A stretch of DNA of 64,000 nt from Blepharisma japonicum (lineage: Eukaryota; Ciliophora; Heterotrichea; Heterotrichida; Blepharismidae). The notes under the pieces are model-generated. The model did not search any database. It was given only the letters and a program-made list of their open reading frames with translations, and was not told where the DNA came from. Made by a program: the position numbers and the translations under genes. The stretch is from assembly GCA_949751835.1 (NCBI GenBank), contig CATKHK010000001.1, positions 434,001 through 498,000 on the forward strand. Reading direction: 5' to 3'. Positions within the stretch are counted from its first letter, which is position 1; each line of letters begins with the position of its first letter. Of this stretch, positions 21,785 to 32,314 are shown piece after piece.

Positions 21785-24373
21785 ATGGATTTAGGCAGAC
21801 CTCTGAAGTTAGTCGAAATAGCAGGTCCTGGGGAAATGGAAATTACTACAGAAGGCATCTCATTCTTGCAAACACTTACAAAAGAAATTGGAGTCATCTG
21901 CATAGTTGGACAACCCAACACAGGGAAATCCACATTAGGAAATAAAATTATTGGCAGAAATGATGGTTTTGAGACTTTTAATGATCAATCATCTCACACT
22001 CAAGGAATTTGGATATGATCAGAACCACTAAAAACAGTCTATAAAGATGAATCAGGCCTGAATAAAGAAATTGACCTTATAATTATGGACTGCCAAGCTT
22101 TTACAGGCAAATTGAATGATAATTTTCGTTTGGATTTAGAAATTCTGGCCTTAGCTAGCTTGCTGAGCTCACAGTTGGTGCTTTGTGCAGGGAAGTTGAT
22201 TAATGAGCAGTTGTGGAAGGAATTGGGATTTATATCGGAGCTTTCAAATGTGATACAGATAAAGTAAAAAATATTTAGAAAGCATGAAGATTCGAAGCTG
22301 GTGCTGAGCCATTATCTACCTGATTTAACTTGGGTCATTTCAGGACAAGAAATCACAGAGCCAACGAGGTAGGAAATATATAGTAATTATTTAGAAAAAG
22401 CATTGGAGAAATCATCTGAAGATCCAGTTGGAATTAAAACAATTAAGTCAAATATTAAACGATTTTTCGCAAAGAGAGCTTGCTTTAATTTCCCCTCACT
22501 TCAACTTGAAAATAACCCAAACTTCAAAGAGTCTCTTAATTCGCTCATTGACTATATCAAACAAAGCACAAGAACTAAAAGAATAAATGGCAAAAGTATT
22601 GATGGTGCCATTCTCAGCAACATGGCTCAAGCGTATGTCCACAGATTTCATAAACAAGCTCCAGCCGTCATATACAGTGCTTTTGAAAGATCTGTAGCAG
22701 CAGAAGCCCGACGTAATAAAGAAAAACTATTCATAAGGTACCTTGACAAGATCGGTCTCATAGAAAGCGATTTACCCTGTGAAGAAGACAATCTCTGAAA
22801 GGAGCATCAAAATACCTCAAAAGAGTTATTGAAAGAATTTGACAAAACTATGATGAGTGTATTTGTTCAAGAAGAAGTCCAGGAAGAAAGAATTAGCCTA
22901 ATTGAAAGAATTGATACTTACTATGAAGAACTTAAGTCAACTAATTGTAAAGTAAGTGAAGCCAAATGCAGAGATGCATTTAAATCAATTTTTGACCCTA
23001 TAAGGGCTGAAGGGATTAAATTCAATGAAGAAGATAACACTCCTAATATAGGACTTGTTGAACAGAAATTTCTAGCAGGGATCAATGAGTATCAAGCACT
23101 AGCAGCAGGACCTATGATAGAGTCTGTGTTCGCTGAAGAAATTTCGTTTATTATTCCTCACATGTCAAGCTTGCTAAGGCAATTGCAAAGCCATTTTGAT
23201 ACTGATAAAGAACAATTGGAAAGCGAAGTAAAAAGTTTAAGCAGGCATAGAGATGAAGCTAGAGCTGGGGAAAAAAGACTTAGAGAACTATTAGAAGAAA
23301 CTAATAGAAATTACGAAAAGCAAATAGACCAAAGAGAAAAGCAAATCTCTGAGCTTCAAGCCAGTGTAAATGCCAGAGTCCATGCTGCAGAAAATAAATC
23401 TAGATTGCAGGCGAGAGAAATTCAAGGACTTAAACTTGAATTAGAGCAATCGCAAAAAGAAAGAGAAATGATGATAGAAGCTGAAAGAGACAGATACGAA
23501 AAAAGAATAGGAGATTTAGAAAGTAAACTATATAAGCTACAGCTAGAAAATACGAAATATGAAAAAACACTTGATCAGATAAGAGAAGAGCATGAAAAAA
23601 CAATTTCTGACAAAAATGAGCAGATTAATGATCTGTCAAGAAGGGTCAAGCTTATGGAAAGCCAATCAGAATCTCCAAGTCCAAGACAAGATATGTCACT
23701 TTTAAGGACTTTTAGAGAATATCTTGAAGATATTTTTAATAAATTTTCCAAAGAGCAAAGCGCCAATGCAAAGTACCTGGGACAATTAGAAAGAGTTTCC
23801 TCTCTGCAAAATGAAATGAACCAAGTCAGACTCCGTGAGCAAGAGAATAAAAACAAACTTATAGATGACTATGAAGAAAAATTACGGCAACTTAGATTGG
23901 AAAAAGACAGCTTAGGAAAAGAAATCATTAGCTTAAATGAGAAAATGAAAACCCAAAGTCAAAATACCAAAGACAGCACCCCTGTTGAGCTGGAAAAATT
24001 AAAAAAACTTTATGACGAAAGAGAAGTATTAATAAAAAGGATTGTTGAAGAAAAAAATGAAATTGCTTTGGAATTATTTAAAAGAGAAGAGCAGCTAAAT
24101 GAGCTGTATGAGTCAATTGAAGCTTATAAAAAGCAGATTGAACAGTTCCAAATCGAGCTTGATGACAGGGATAATTTACTGAATAGGCTGAAAATTGAAA
24201 ATGTGGAAGAAAAAGATGATAATGATATACTGATAAGTGTGATAGGAAGCATTTTGGAAGTCCAGCAGAGGAGAAGAAGCTCTCAAATAATACATTTGGG
24301 GAGGATTCAGAATCATGATAATAGGGGAAAAGTAATGAAGTTACTAAAAAAATACAGCATTCCTTTTGAATAA
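21785..24373 (+). CDS. Guanylate-binding protein (GBP-like dynamin-superfamily GTPase)
   Basis: 852 residues with two 15-nt introns (22263-22277, 22369-22383). The G domain has the P-loop GQPNTGKST near residue 46 and the GBP-specific SHTQGIWIW near residue 76 (animal GBP: SHTKGIWMW, first Thr is switch I), with the last Trp encoded by TGA, then IIMDCQAF in the place of the DTEG switch II. A helical middle region follows, then about 320 residues of coiled coil. No CaaX box; the end is KKYSIPFE. Upstream ATGs in frame (21710) exist, but 21785 gives the usual N-terminus (MDLGRPLKLVE, GBP ...PLQLV). GBPs assemble on membranes after GTP binding; the role in a ciliate is unknown. Confidence 0.85.
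22263..22277 (+). other. 15-nt intron, GBP gene
   Basis: GTAAAAAATATTTAG contains in-frame TAA when read through; removal joins VIQI to KKHEDSK in frame. Confidence 0.85.
22369..22383 (+). other. 15-nt intron, GBP gene
   Basis: GTAGGAAATATATAG splits a Ser codon (AG|T). Without removal an in-frame TAG appears. Confidence 0.85.
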
Positions 24374-24433
24374 TATTAATTCAACATTAATTGATATAAA
24401 TTGCATATATTTAAAAGCTAATAAACTTGATGA

Positions 24434-25570
24434 TTAGGATTTTAAAAAGTCCTTAATTAGGTGAAGAATTTCAGCTGTATGAGATCTATAAGAATTTTGA
24501 TCTACAATAATTTGATCACCTTGTTCTTTTGTGAGAATATTTGTGTTTGCCAGCATAAAAGGAATTACAAGTGATTCACAAAATTTTCCAACATAATTTG
24601 GGTGGCTTTGAAAACATATTAATTTTCTTGAAATTCCAAAAATTTCATTAGGAGAATTTTCAGAATATCCCCATCTTTCGCACAAGTCCGGAAGCTTTAC
24701 TATATTTTCTCCATGGTTTTCTGCTATTATATATTGATCTCTAACATTAGGATATAATGATTTGAATTCAGGGGTTGTTATTATTGTGTCATATTTGAAA
24801 ATGTACTTATTGGGTATTTTTTCAACTGTTCCTCCTAGCACTGTAGCAATTATTTGCGCACCAAGGCAGATTCCAACAAGTTTAATATTGGGATAATCGT
24901 TGTATATTCGTCTAAGAAATGCCTTTAAGTTAATGAGCCATTCTTCCTGATCATTAGCAGAGTATTTCCCTCCTAGTACTACAATTCCTTTGATGGTCTG
25001 CAAAGCTGTGTCTGAAGGAAGCTGACCTTTGAGAACATAGTAATTCTGCCACTTTTCAAATGGCTTGGAGAATATGCTTGAAGACCATGCATCTGCAAAG
25101 CCATAAATAGGATCTTCAACAAAGAAATTAAAAGCTGCATAGTCTGGATTATCATATATAGGAGGTAAAGGATAAGAGATCTCTTCGTTTCGGATAGCTT
25201 TCTCTAAAAAATTATATTGATTTGCTAAATTAAAATTTTGTATTAAAATTTCCTCATTTCTTACTGGCGTTTGAGTATTTTGAATTCCTTCAAGTAGAAT
25301 AGTAATAGGAACATAAATTAAAGAATCTGATGCATGATGGGAAAAATAAGTGACATGAATCATCACAATTTTAATTGCTTTATCAGAAATCTCTTTAAGA
25401 TTATCCCATTCTTCTTGAGTGTAAATTTTAATTCCAAGTCATTCAGTAACCACTCTGGCGGCAGCCATTTGGACTCCAAATTCATATTCATTCATAAAGT
25501 AGTCTATTGGGCCGAACGTAAGGATCTCATTATTCTCGACATAATAAGGGACCACAGTTAAGGTCGTCAT
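24434..25570 (-). CDS. Class I glutamine amidotransferase-like protein, tandem copy 1
   Basis: 378 residues starting MTTLTVVPYYVE; one TGA(Trp) near 25440. The C-terminal 200 residues form a class I glutamine-amidotransferase-like domain: nucleophile elbow VGICLGAQII (Cys near residue 216) and CFQSHPNY near 316, where the usual HPE triad end is HPN. The N-terminal 150 residues (with WLGIKIYTQEEW) are shared by all three copies and unknown to me. Members of this superfamily hydrolyse glutamine or gamma-glutamyl peptides; the missing triad Glu makes activity uncertain. First of a tandem array of three same-strand copies. Confidence 0.8.
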
Positions 25571-25717
25571 TTTTATTTTATTATATTTCAAGTTCTGATT
25601 TTCTTATTTGCTTACTTCTTAACTCCCATTAAAACAATAATGTTAAAATTGCTTAATTCTCTCTCAAATACCGGTTTTATCAAGTTATTGATTAGCTATT
25701 AAATTTTGGAGAAAATT

Positions 25718-26848
25718 TTAATTTCTCAAAAAGCTCTTAATAAGCCCCAGCATTTCAATAGTGTGAGAACGATAATCGTTTTGATCAAGTATTATTTGGT
25801 CGCCTTCTTCCTTTGTGATAGTCTTCTTATTCACAAACCAAGGCACATTGTAGCACTCTGGATATTTTCCAACATAATTTGGATGCCCTTGAAAGCACAG
25901 CCATTTTCCTTGAATTCCAAAGATTTCATTTGGACAATTTTCTGAGTATCCCCATCTTTCACAGCCTTCAGGAATCCTAACTACATTTTCTCCATGATTT
26001 TCTGCAATTTTATATTCTTCTCTAATATTCATAAACCTTTCTCTGAATTCCTGGGTTGTCGAAATTGTATCATATTTTAAAATGTACCTATTAGGAATTT
26101 TTTCAACAGCTCCCCCAAAGGTATCAGCAATAATTTGAGCTCCTAAACAAATCCCAATTAGCTTGATGTTTGGGTAATTTTCATTAACTTTTCTCAATAA
26201 AGATTTTAAATTAATCATCCATTCGTACTGATCATTTGCAGAGAACCCTCCTCCTAATAGAACTATCCCTTTAATACTTTGAAGAGCTTCATCTGATGGA
26301 AGCTGCCCTTTAGTTACACAATAGTGCTGCCACTTCTCATGGGGTCTTGAAAAAATGCTTGTGGACCAAGTTTCCACAAATCCACAAAACGGTTGATAAT
26401 CAAGAAAACTAACAGAAGCATAGTCAGGATTGCTGTGAATAATTGGCAGTGGAAAAGAAATTTCTTCACTTTTAAGAGCTTTTTCTAGATAACCATATTC
26501 AAGTGATTGTGCATAATTTTGCAATAAAATTTCTTCATTCCTAATTGGAGCTTCAGTGCTATGAACCCCTTCAGGTAGAGTATTTACAGGAACATAGATC
26601 AAAAAATCATCTGCATAGTGAGAAAAATAAATGACATGAACCATCACAGTCTTTGTCGGCTCATGATAAGTCCCTTGAAGATGATCCCATTCCTCTTGGC
26701 TATAACTTTTAATTCCTAATCATTCAGCAATAACCCTGGCAGCAGCCATTTGTGTTCCGAATTCGAATTCATTCATGCTGTACTCTATTGGGCCATAAGC
26801 AACAACTCTGTCGTTCACAACCGAATAAGGAATGACATTGAGAATCAT
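25718..26848 (-). CDS. Class I glutamine amidotransferase-like protein, tandem copy 2
   Basis: 376 residues, start MILNVIPYSVVN. Same layout as its neighbours: shared N-terminal region (EWLGIKSYSQEEWDHL, first Trp from TGA), then IGICLGAQII and CFQGHPNY. ENHGENVVRIPEGCERWGYS is nearly identical in position to copy 1. The Glu of the Cys-His-Glu triad is again Asn. It lies 13 bases from the end of copy 3 and 147 from the start of copy 1. Divergence between copies is clear by eye, so the duplication is not very recent. Confidence 0.8.
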
Positions 26849-26861
26849 GCTATCTTTATTA

Positions 26862-27992
26862 TTAATTTCTTAAAAACTCTTTAATGAATTGAAGCAATTC
26901 TACTGTATGGGATTTATACAAATTTTGCTGAGAAATTATAAGCTCAGCTTCTTCAAGGGTTACTCTTTCAATTTTCTTAAAATATGGGAGATTAAAAATC
27001 TCTATATATTTTCCTATATAATTTGGATGGCCTTGAAATCCTAGCCATTTCCCTTGAATTCCAAAAATCTCTATTGGACACGTGTCAGAGTATCCCCAGA
27101 TCTCACAGTTAGGAGGGAGGCTTGTTATATTATCTCCGTGGTTTTCAGCAATTTTATATTCTTCTCTGATATTTGAAAACTTTTCTCTGAATTCTGGAGT
27201 TGTGTATACAGACTCATATTTAACAATATAATTATCAGGAATCTTTTCAACTTTTCCACCAAAAGTGTCAGCAATAATTTGTGCTCCAAGACAAATCCCC
27301 ACAAATTTAATATAAGGGTATTCTATATTAGTTCGTCGCAAAAATGCCTTTAAATTTAATAATCAATCATGATCTTCATATGCAGAATATTTACCTCCAA
27401 GAATGATTATTCCTTTTAATGTTTGCAGAGCTTCATCAGAAGGGAGTTGGTTTTGAGTTACACAATAATGCTGCCATTTTTCATGGCTAGAGGAGAAAAT
27501 GCTTGATCCCCAGGTTTCTAAAAACCCAGCATAGGGCTTGTAATAAGGAAAATAAAATGTCGCATAATCAGGATTGCTAATTAATATCGGGACAGGATAA
27601 GACAGCGCTTCATTTTGAAGAACTTTTGCAAAATAGTTATTTTCGCATGACCTATTATAATTATCGATTAATAACTCTGTATTTCTCATAAATGTTTGGC
27701 TAATGAATTCTCCATTTAAAGGTAAATGAACAGGGACATATATAAAATTTTCTGACTCTAAATACGAAAAATAAGTAACATGAATCATAATAGCTTTTGT
27801 AGGCTCATCAAACGCTCCTCTCAAGTTTTCCCATTCTTCTTGACTATAAACTTTTATTTTGCACCACTCCGCAATTACTCTAGAAGCTGCCATATAAACT
27901 CCAATATCATTTTCCGCCATCTGATATTGAATTGCGTTAAACGTCATAACCCTTTGATTTTCCACATGATAAGGTATGACATTTAACATCAT
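26862..27992 (-). CDS. Class I glutamine amidotransferase-like protein, tandem copy 3
   Basis: 376 residues, start MMLNVIPYHVEN, TGA(Trp) near 27361. Motifs VGICLGAQIIADTFGG and GFQGHPNYIGKY; the HPN variant is shared, so it predates the tandem duplication. The C-terminus LYKSHTVELLQFIKEFLRN matches the other two copies (YRSHTAEILHLIK, YRSHTIEMLGLIK). Copies 2 and 3 look closer to each other than either to copy 1. Confidence 0.8.
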
Positions 27993-28042
27993 TTTTTTTT
28001 TATTCTCTCCATTAGTAGTCCTATTAATAGTTTATTTAAATT

Positions 28043-30382
28043 TTACTTCATCGCTTGCTTAAGCCTCACAAAATCATCTTTTCCTATTGGTGGAGGAATC
28101 TTCATGGCCAGCATATCGCTCCAATTAATACTATAAAAAAATGGGTGTTCCTTTACATCTTGAATAGAAGGTCTCTCTTCTGGATTCCTTTTCATGACAG
28201 CTTGAATTAAATTTTCAGCTTCTTCATCTAAACCGTCAGGGAATTTCAATTTAGATTTTGAAATTCTTTGATAAAGGACGCTTATGTTTTCTGTATAAAA
28301 TGGAGGCTGACCAGTTAAGAGTTCATATAAATTCGCACCTATGCAGTAAACATCTGCTGGCTTCCAAGCCCCAGTGCCTGCAATTTGTTCAGGAGGTAAA
28401 TAAGCAGGTGACCCACAAAAAGACATGGCTGGGTTTTCTTCTGTAACATTTTCTTTAGCTAATCCAAAATCAGCAAGTTTTATGTGCCCACTTGAGTCTA
28501 ATAATAAATTTTGAGGCTTTAAGTCACGGTAGACAATGTCTAAGCTATGCAAATATTCAATGGCAAGGACGACTTCTGCAATATAAAATTTTGAAATTGA
28601 GACATTTAAGGACTGGGCATATGCAAGAATTCTTGACAAATCACCATTAGGGCAATACTCCAAAACCATATATAAGCTATTGGGTGTTTGGAATGCCCAA
28701 TATAACGGAACAATATAAGGATGTCTAATAGATTTCAATATTTTACATTCTGCGATTGCATATTTTAGCTGATTTTTCTCTCTCAGCATCTGCTTGCTTA
28801 AAACTTTCATTGCGTAGACTTCTCCTGAGTTCTTTTTAACGACTTTATAAACATGCCCAAAGCTTCCAGCTCCTAGCTCTTCTAATACATCAAAGCTATC
28901 ATAATTAATGGTCTGACCTTCATCGTGATGATATTCTATTGCTTCTTCTTCAAAATTCATATTTGTCTTTATTCCTCTCAGCTTCATAGAAATCCTTTCA
29001 CCTTCTTGGTTTTCAAGAAAATCGCGATTTTCAGGGTTATGGGCGTAAGTTTGGAAAAAATTAACACAATTTATTAGCTTAGATACCCATGAATTGGTGA
29101 GATCTTGACTATTCGTATAGTATTTTAAAGTGATATCTTGGGTATTTACTACAAAAAAGAACTTATTCTCAGCAATCCCGCTATTAAGATTTTTCACTTC
29201 TTGTATATCAACAAATGGTATCAAAACATCAGGATTTTGTCCTTCTAAATAAGAATTTTTCGAAGTATTTTGGCTAAAAAGTCCACGCTCAGTATCCATA
29301 ACTAGAAATACAAGCTTATCATTAATTTGCCAAGTTGCAGTTGAAAATGCTTCTCCAGTAAAGGCTTTGGGTTTTTCGCTTGATTTTTTGCCATACTTTT
29401 CGAGCATTTCTTCTCCAAGATACTTAGGTATCAATTCAGCAACTTTTATATTTGTTGCAAGCTCTAATGCAGTTTTGCCATATGGATCTTCTAATTTAAG
29501 TGAAGCTTTATGGTTCAATAATATTTCAACAATTTCAGCATGACCCATGCTGGATGCTAAATGTAGCCCAGTACCCCTTTCAGCAGTCATTTTATTGATC
29601 TGAATCAGTGGATTATTAACAAGCATCTCCACACAATTTTTGTGCCCTTGATATGAAGCTATTTGCAGAGGCGTCCAATGATCGTCTGTTTCTATATTGC
29701 AGTTTCCTCCTAAATCAATGATCTCTTTTAATACATTCGCATGGCCCATATAGCAGCAATAATGAATACAAGACCATTTATCGTTGTATCTTGCATTTAA
29801 AATTTCAGCAACAGACTCTTCAAGGATTTTTAGTGGACGGGCTCTCATATAATCTTGTAGAGCTTCTACAAACATTTCAGCCTCCCCTTCTTGGCAAGCC
29901 ATTATGCATCTCGTTAGCCATGGTTCATGCTCATCTTCAGGCATTTCTGGCTCTTGTGGTTCCTCTTCTTGGACTGGTTCTATTGCTTGAACTGGAGCTT
30001 GTGTGTGAACTTTTGAAGATCGGGCTGTTGGTTTTGATGAGACTCTGGGCTGCAGAGTGTGCCTTCTCACCATTCTTTTAGGCTCATCATCCAACGGTGC
30101 TTCTGGGGCCTGTGCATTCTCAATAGTTTTCTACATAGATTTTACTTCATCTAAGAATATTTCAGCTCCATCTGATATGTTGTATAGTGAAATTTTCGAA
30201 GAGGTAGGAAGAAGAACCTATGTTGAGCTTACCTTCATTCCAGAACTGAATATACTTAATTTTTGGAGGGGAGGAGGAATCATCGTGATACGGGCAATTT
30301 CGACCTTTAGATCTTTGACTTTGCTATTAGGACCAATATTAACTTCAAAGAAATTATCTGAGCCTCGGATAATGAGCTTCAT
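28043..30382 (-). CDS. Ubiquitin-like / ankyrin / PH / AGC-type protein kinase
   Basis: 769 residues once two 15-nt introns (30218-30232, 30131-30145) are removed; without them the gene would seem to begin at 30094 and lose its first domain. Residues 1-80: ubiquitin-like fold (MKLIIRG, MIPPPLQKLSIF, YNISDGAEIFLDE), no Gly-Gly end. Residues about 145-310: four or five ankyrin repeats (TPLQIASYQGHKNCVEMLV). About 335-440: PH domain ending SWVSKLINCVNFF. About 485-745: kinase with GAGSFGHVY, AMKVL, YRDLKPQN, ADFGLAK and SFCGSPAYLPPE, so all catalytic residues are kept. The kinase resembles AGC (Akt/S6K-like). A lipid-recruited signalling kinase is inferred from the PH domain; substrate unknown. 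Confidence 0.9.
30131..30145 (-). other. 15-nt intron, kinase gene
   Basis: GTAAAATCTATGTAG just after the ubiquitin-like domain, with in-frame TAG if retained; removal joins it to the kinase frame. Confidence 0.85.
30218..30232 (-). other. 15-nt intron, kinase gene
   Basis: GTAAGCTCAACATAG inside the ubiquitin-like domain, with in-frame TAG if retained. Confidence 0.85.
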
Positions 30383-31257
30383 TTATATCTTATGAAATCT
30401 AAAAATTTTTTATGCTAAAATATTATTATTTCACTCAAAATAATTGAAAATTATATTTTATTCAATTTGAAACAATAAATAATTAATGTGATCTGTGTAT
30501 TGCGCATAATATTTTTCCTTAATCCTAAAATATAAAATTAAAATATCAAATGGCTATTTTTCTCTTAATAATCAATTAAATATTACTGCTAATGAGATTT
30601 CCATTACAAAATTTTCATACGGACAAAGAATCTAGTTGTGCAAAAATGTTATTACTAAAAAATAAACACCAAAATGTTAATTTTAATTAGGAAAATTTAG
30701 AGGCTAAATTTTGTTGAAAAATTGTTGTAATTTTACTTTATAAAGTTAAATATGTAATCGATTAAGATTTCATTCAAGGCTAAAGCAAAGCCATCTTCAT
30801 TATATATCGCAGCCTCTTTCAAGCATGAACATTTCCTGATATTTTACATAGAATGAATGTATTGTATTCAAGAATAACGAAAAAAATTGAGTGGAAGTTG
30901 AAAAGTTGACTGTAAAAGTTTATTTCGATGAAATTGGTTTGGATTCGTTTGACGAATAGGATTTTTCATTATTTTGGATAAAAAAATTTGTATTACGCTG
31001 ATTAAGGAAGGCTCAAAAAGGTCAGAGACGCGCCTAGCTTAGTAAAGTATAGTTTAATTAAATAAAATTGCTGATACTGCGCATGCTTTAGAAAAAAGTT
31101 TAAGCAATAAGCTAAAAGATCGGCCTGCGCAAGTTCATTAAAAGTTCTAAATATTATAAGCTATTCCAGCATTCAGATAGAAACATATTATATAGTGCTA
31201 GATTAATCCTTGCTCTCCATATTTCCAAAAAAATTAAAAAACGAATCTTTAAGTTGC
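30383..31257. other. Intergenic, nothing recognised
   Basis: 875 AT-rich bases, the longest gap with no call. No open frame with coding character on either strand under TGA=Trp. A less AT-rich patch at about 30985-31135 (containing GAGACGCGCC and GGCCTGCGCAAG) could be a non-coding RNA or a gene remnant, but I see no tRNA cloverleaf or known RNA motif. Confidence 0.5.
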
Positions 31258-32106
31258 TTATTTATTATCTCCACACACAAGTCTCTTTAGCCTTATGTAA
31301 AACATCCAAATGAGAGCTTGCCCCAAACTTCTTTCTGTTCCCCTTATTAAAAGCCCCTTTGTGAACCCTCTCACCCCTTCTTGCTCATAAACAATTTTTA
31401 GTCCTTTAATTAATCCAGGATATTCTGTGTGGCCATGAAATTGATATCCAGACATGGCTCTATTTTTCATGACGTCAAAAGGCTGAGTTAGTAGGCTAGC
31501 AGAAAATCCACTTAAGCCTCCTGCTACAAAATTAAGAAGATTTGATCTTTTATCAGTTCCTGTAAATCTTCCAATGATTTTAGCATACTGCTCATAAAAG
31601 GGGACTGCTAAAGCTGTATAAGGGACATCTCTTAGTAAGTTTGGAGCCAAGCCTTTTCAGAATCCATTGATTCCGTTTTTACTATAAATTTCTGAAATAG
31701 CACCTAAAATTTTTTTTCTCCCATAAGATGGATTTTCCATCTGAACTTTGATTACTGAGAGTGGGCATTGAATTGTAACAGCGATACCTCTCCCAATAAA
31801 AGAAGCTGCAGAATCAGTTAAGATTTCTTTTAATATTCCTCCAGAAGATCTGCCTAATTTTTCCCTTATAAGTTCTAGGAAAAAGAATAGCGTCCCGCCC
31901 CCTATAATTGACCTCATAAATGAAGCAGAATTTCCTTTCCAAAAACCTAAAACCCCAAATTTTTCATGAACATATTTTATGCAGCCCATGATAGAATTCA
32001 CTTTATGCTGGTAAAGAAGAAGTGTCTTAATAACATCTAGAGGCTGAAGACAGCTTGAAGTCATTGCAGCAGCTACACCACCGATAAAGAAATTCTTGTA
32101 CTCCAT
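31258..32106 (-). CDS. Mitochondrial carrier (SLC25), SLC25A38/Hem25-like
   Basis: 282 residues, joined across TGA(Trp) at about 31656 in GINGFWKGLAPN. Three repeats of the carrier fold are seen, with signatures PLDVIKTLL, PLSVIKVQM (Ser for Asp) and PFDVMKNRA at the ends of the odd helices. The second repeat, YGRKKILGAISEIYSKNGI followed by LAPNLLRDVPYTAL, resembles SLC25A38/Hem25, the inner-membrane glycine carrier needed for haem synthesis (YGYESIYAALRSIYHSEG, LLRDAPFSG). Carrier family is certain; the substrate is a suggestion. No presequence, as usual. Confidence 0.85.
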
Positions 32107-32314
32107 TTATATGTATAGATTTAAAGTTATAAAGTAAGTATTAAAAATATTTATAAGTGGCAAAGAAAAATAAAATTTTTGTAAAGGAGTATTGGATTTT
32201 TAGAAAAATCCTTGAAAAATCCTTATCTGGTTATTAAACTAAATTACTATTGCAAATAGTCATAATTGAGTTTATTTTCTTGTAGTAAGGCATTTTTTTA
32301 TATTTTTGAGTTAA

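Noticed and set aside
24434-27992. Mobile element or recent segmental repeat
   Set aside because: The three copies differ throughout and have no terminal repeats; a simple old tandem gene duplication explains them.
30057-30395. 112-residue plus-strand open frame
   Set aside because: Antisense to the ubiquitin-like domain exons of the kinase gene, which have clear homology.
30985-31135. Possible structured non-coding RNA
   Set aside because: Slightly less AT-rich, but no consistent stems or known RNA motif could be seen by eye; mentioned only in the gap entry.
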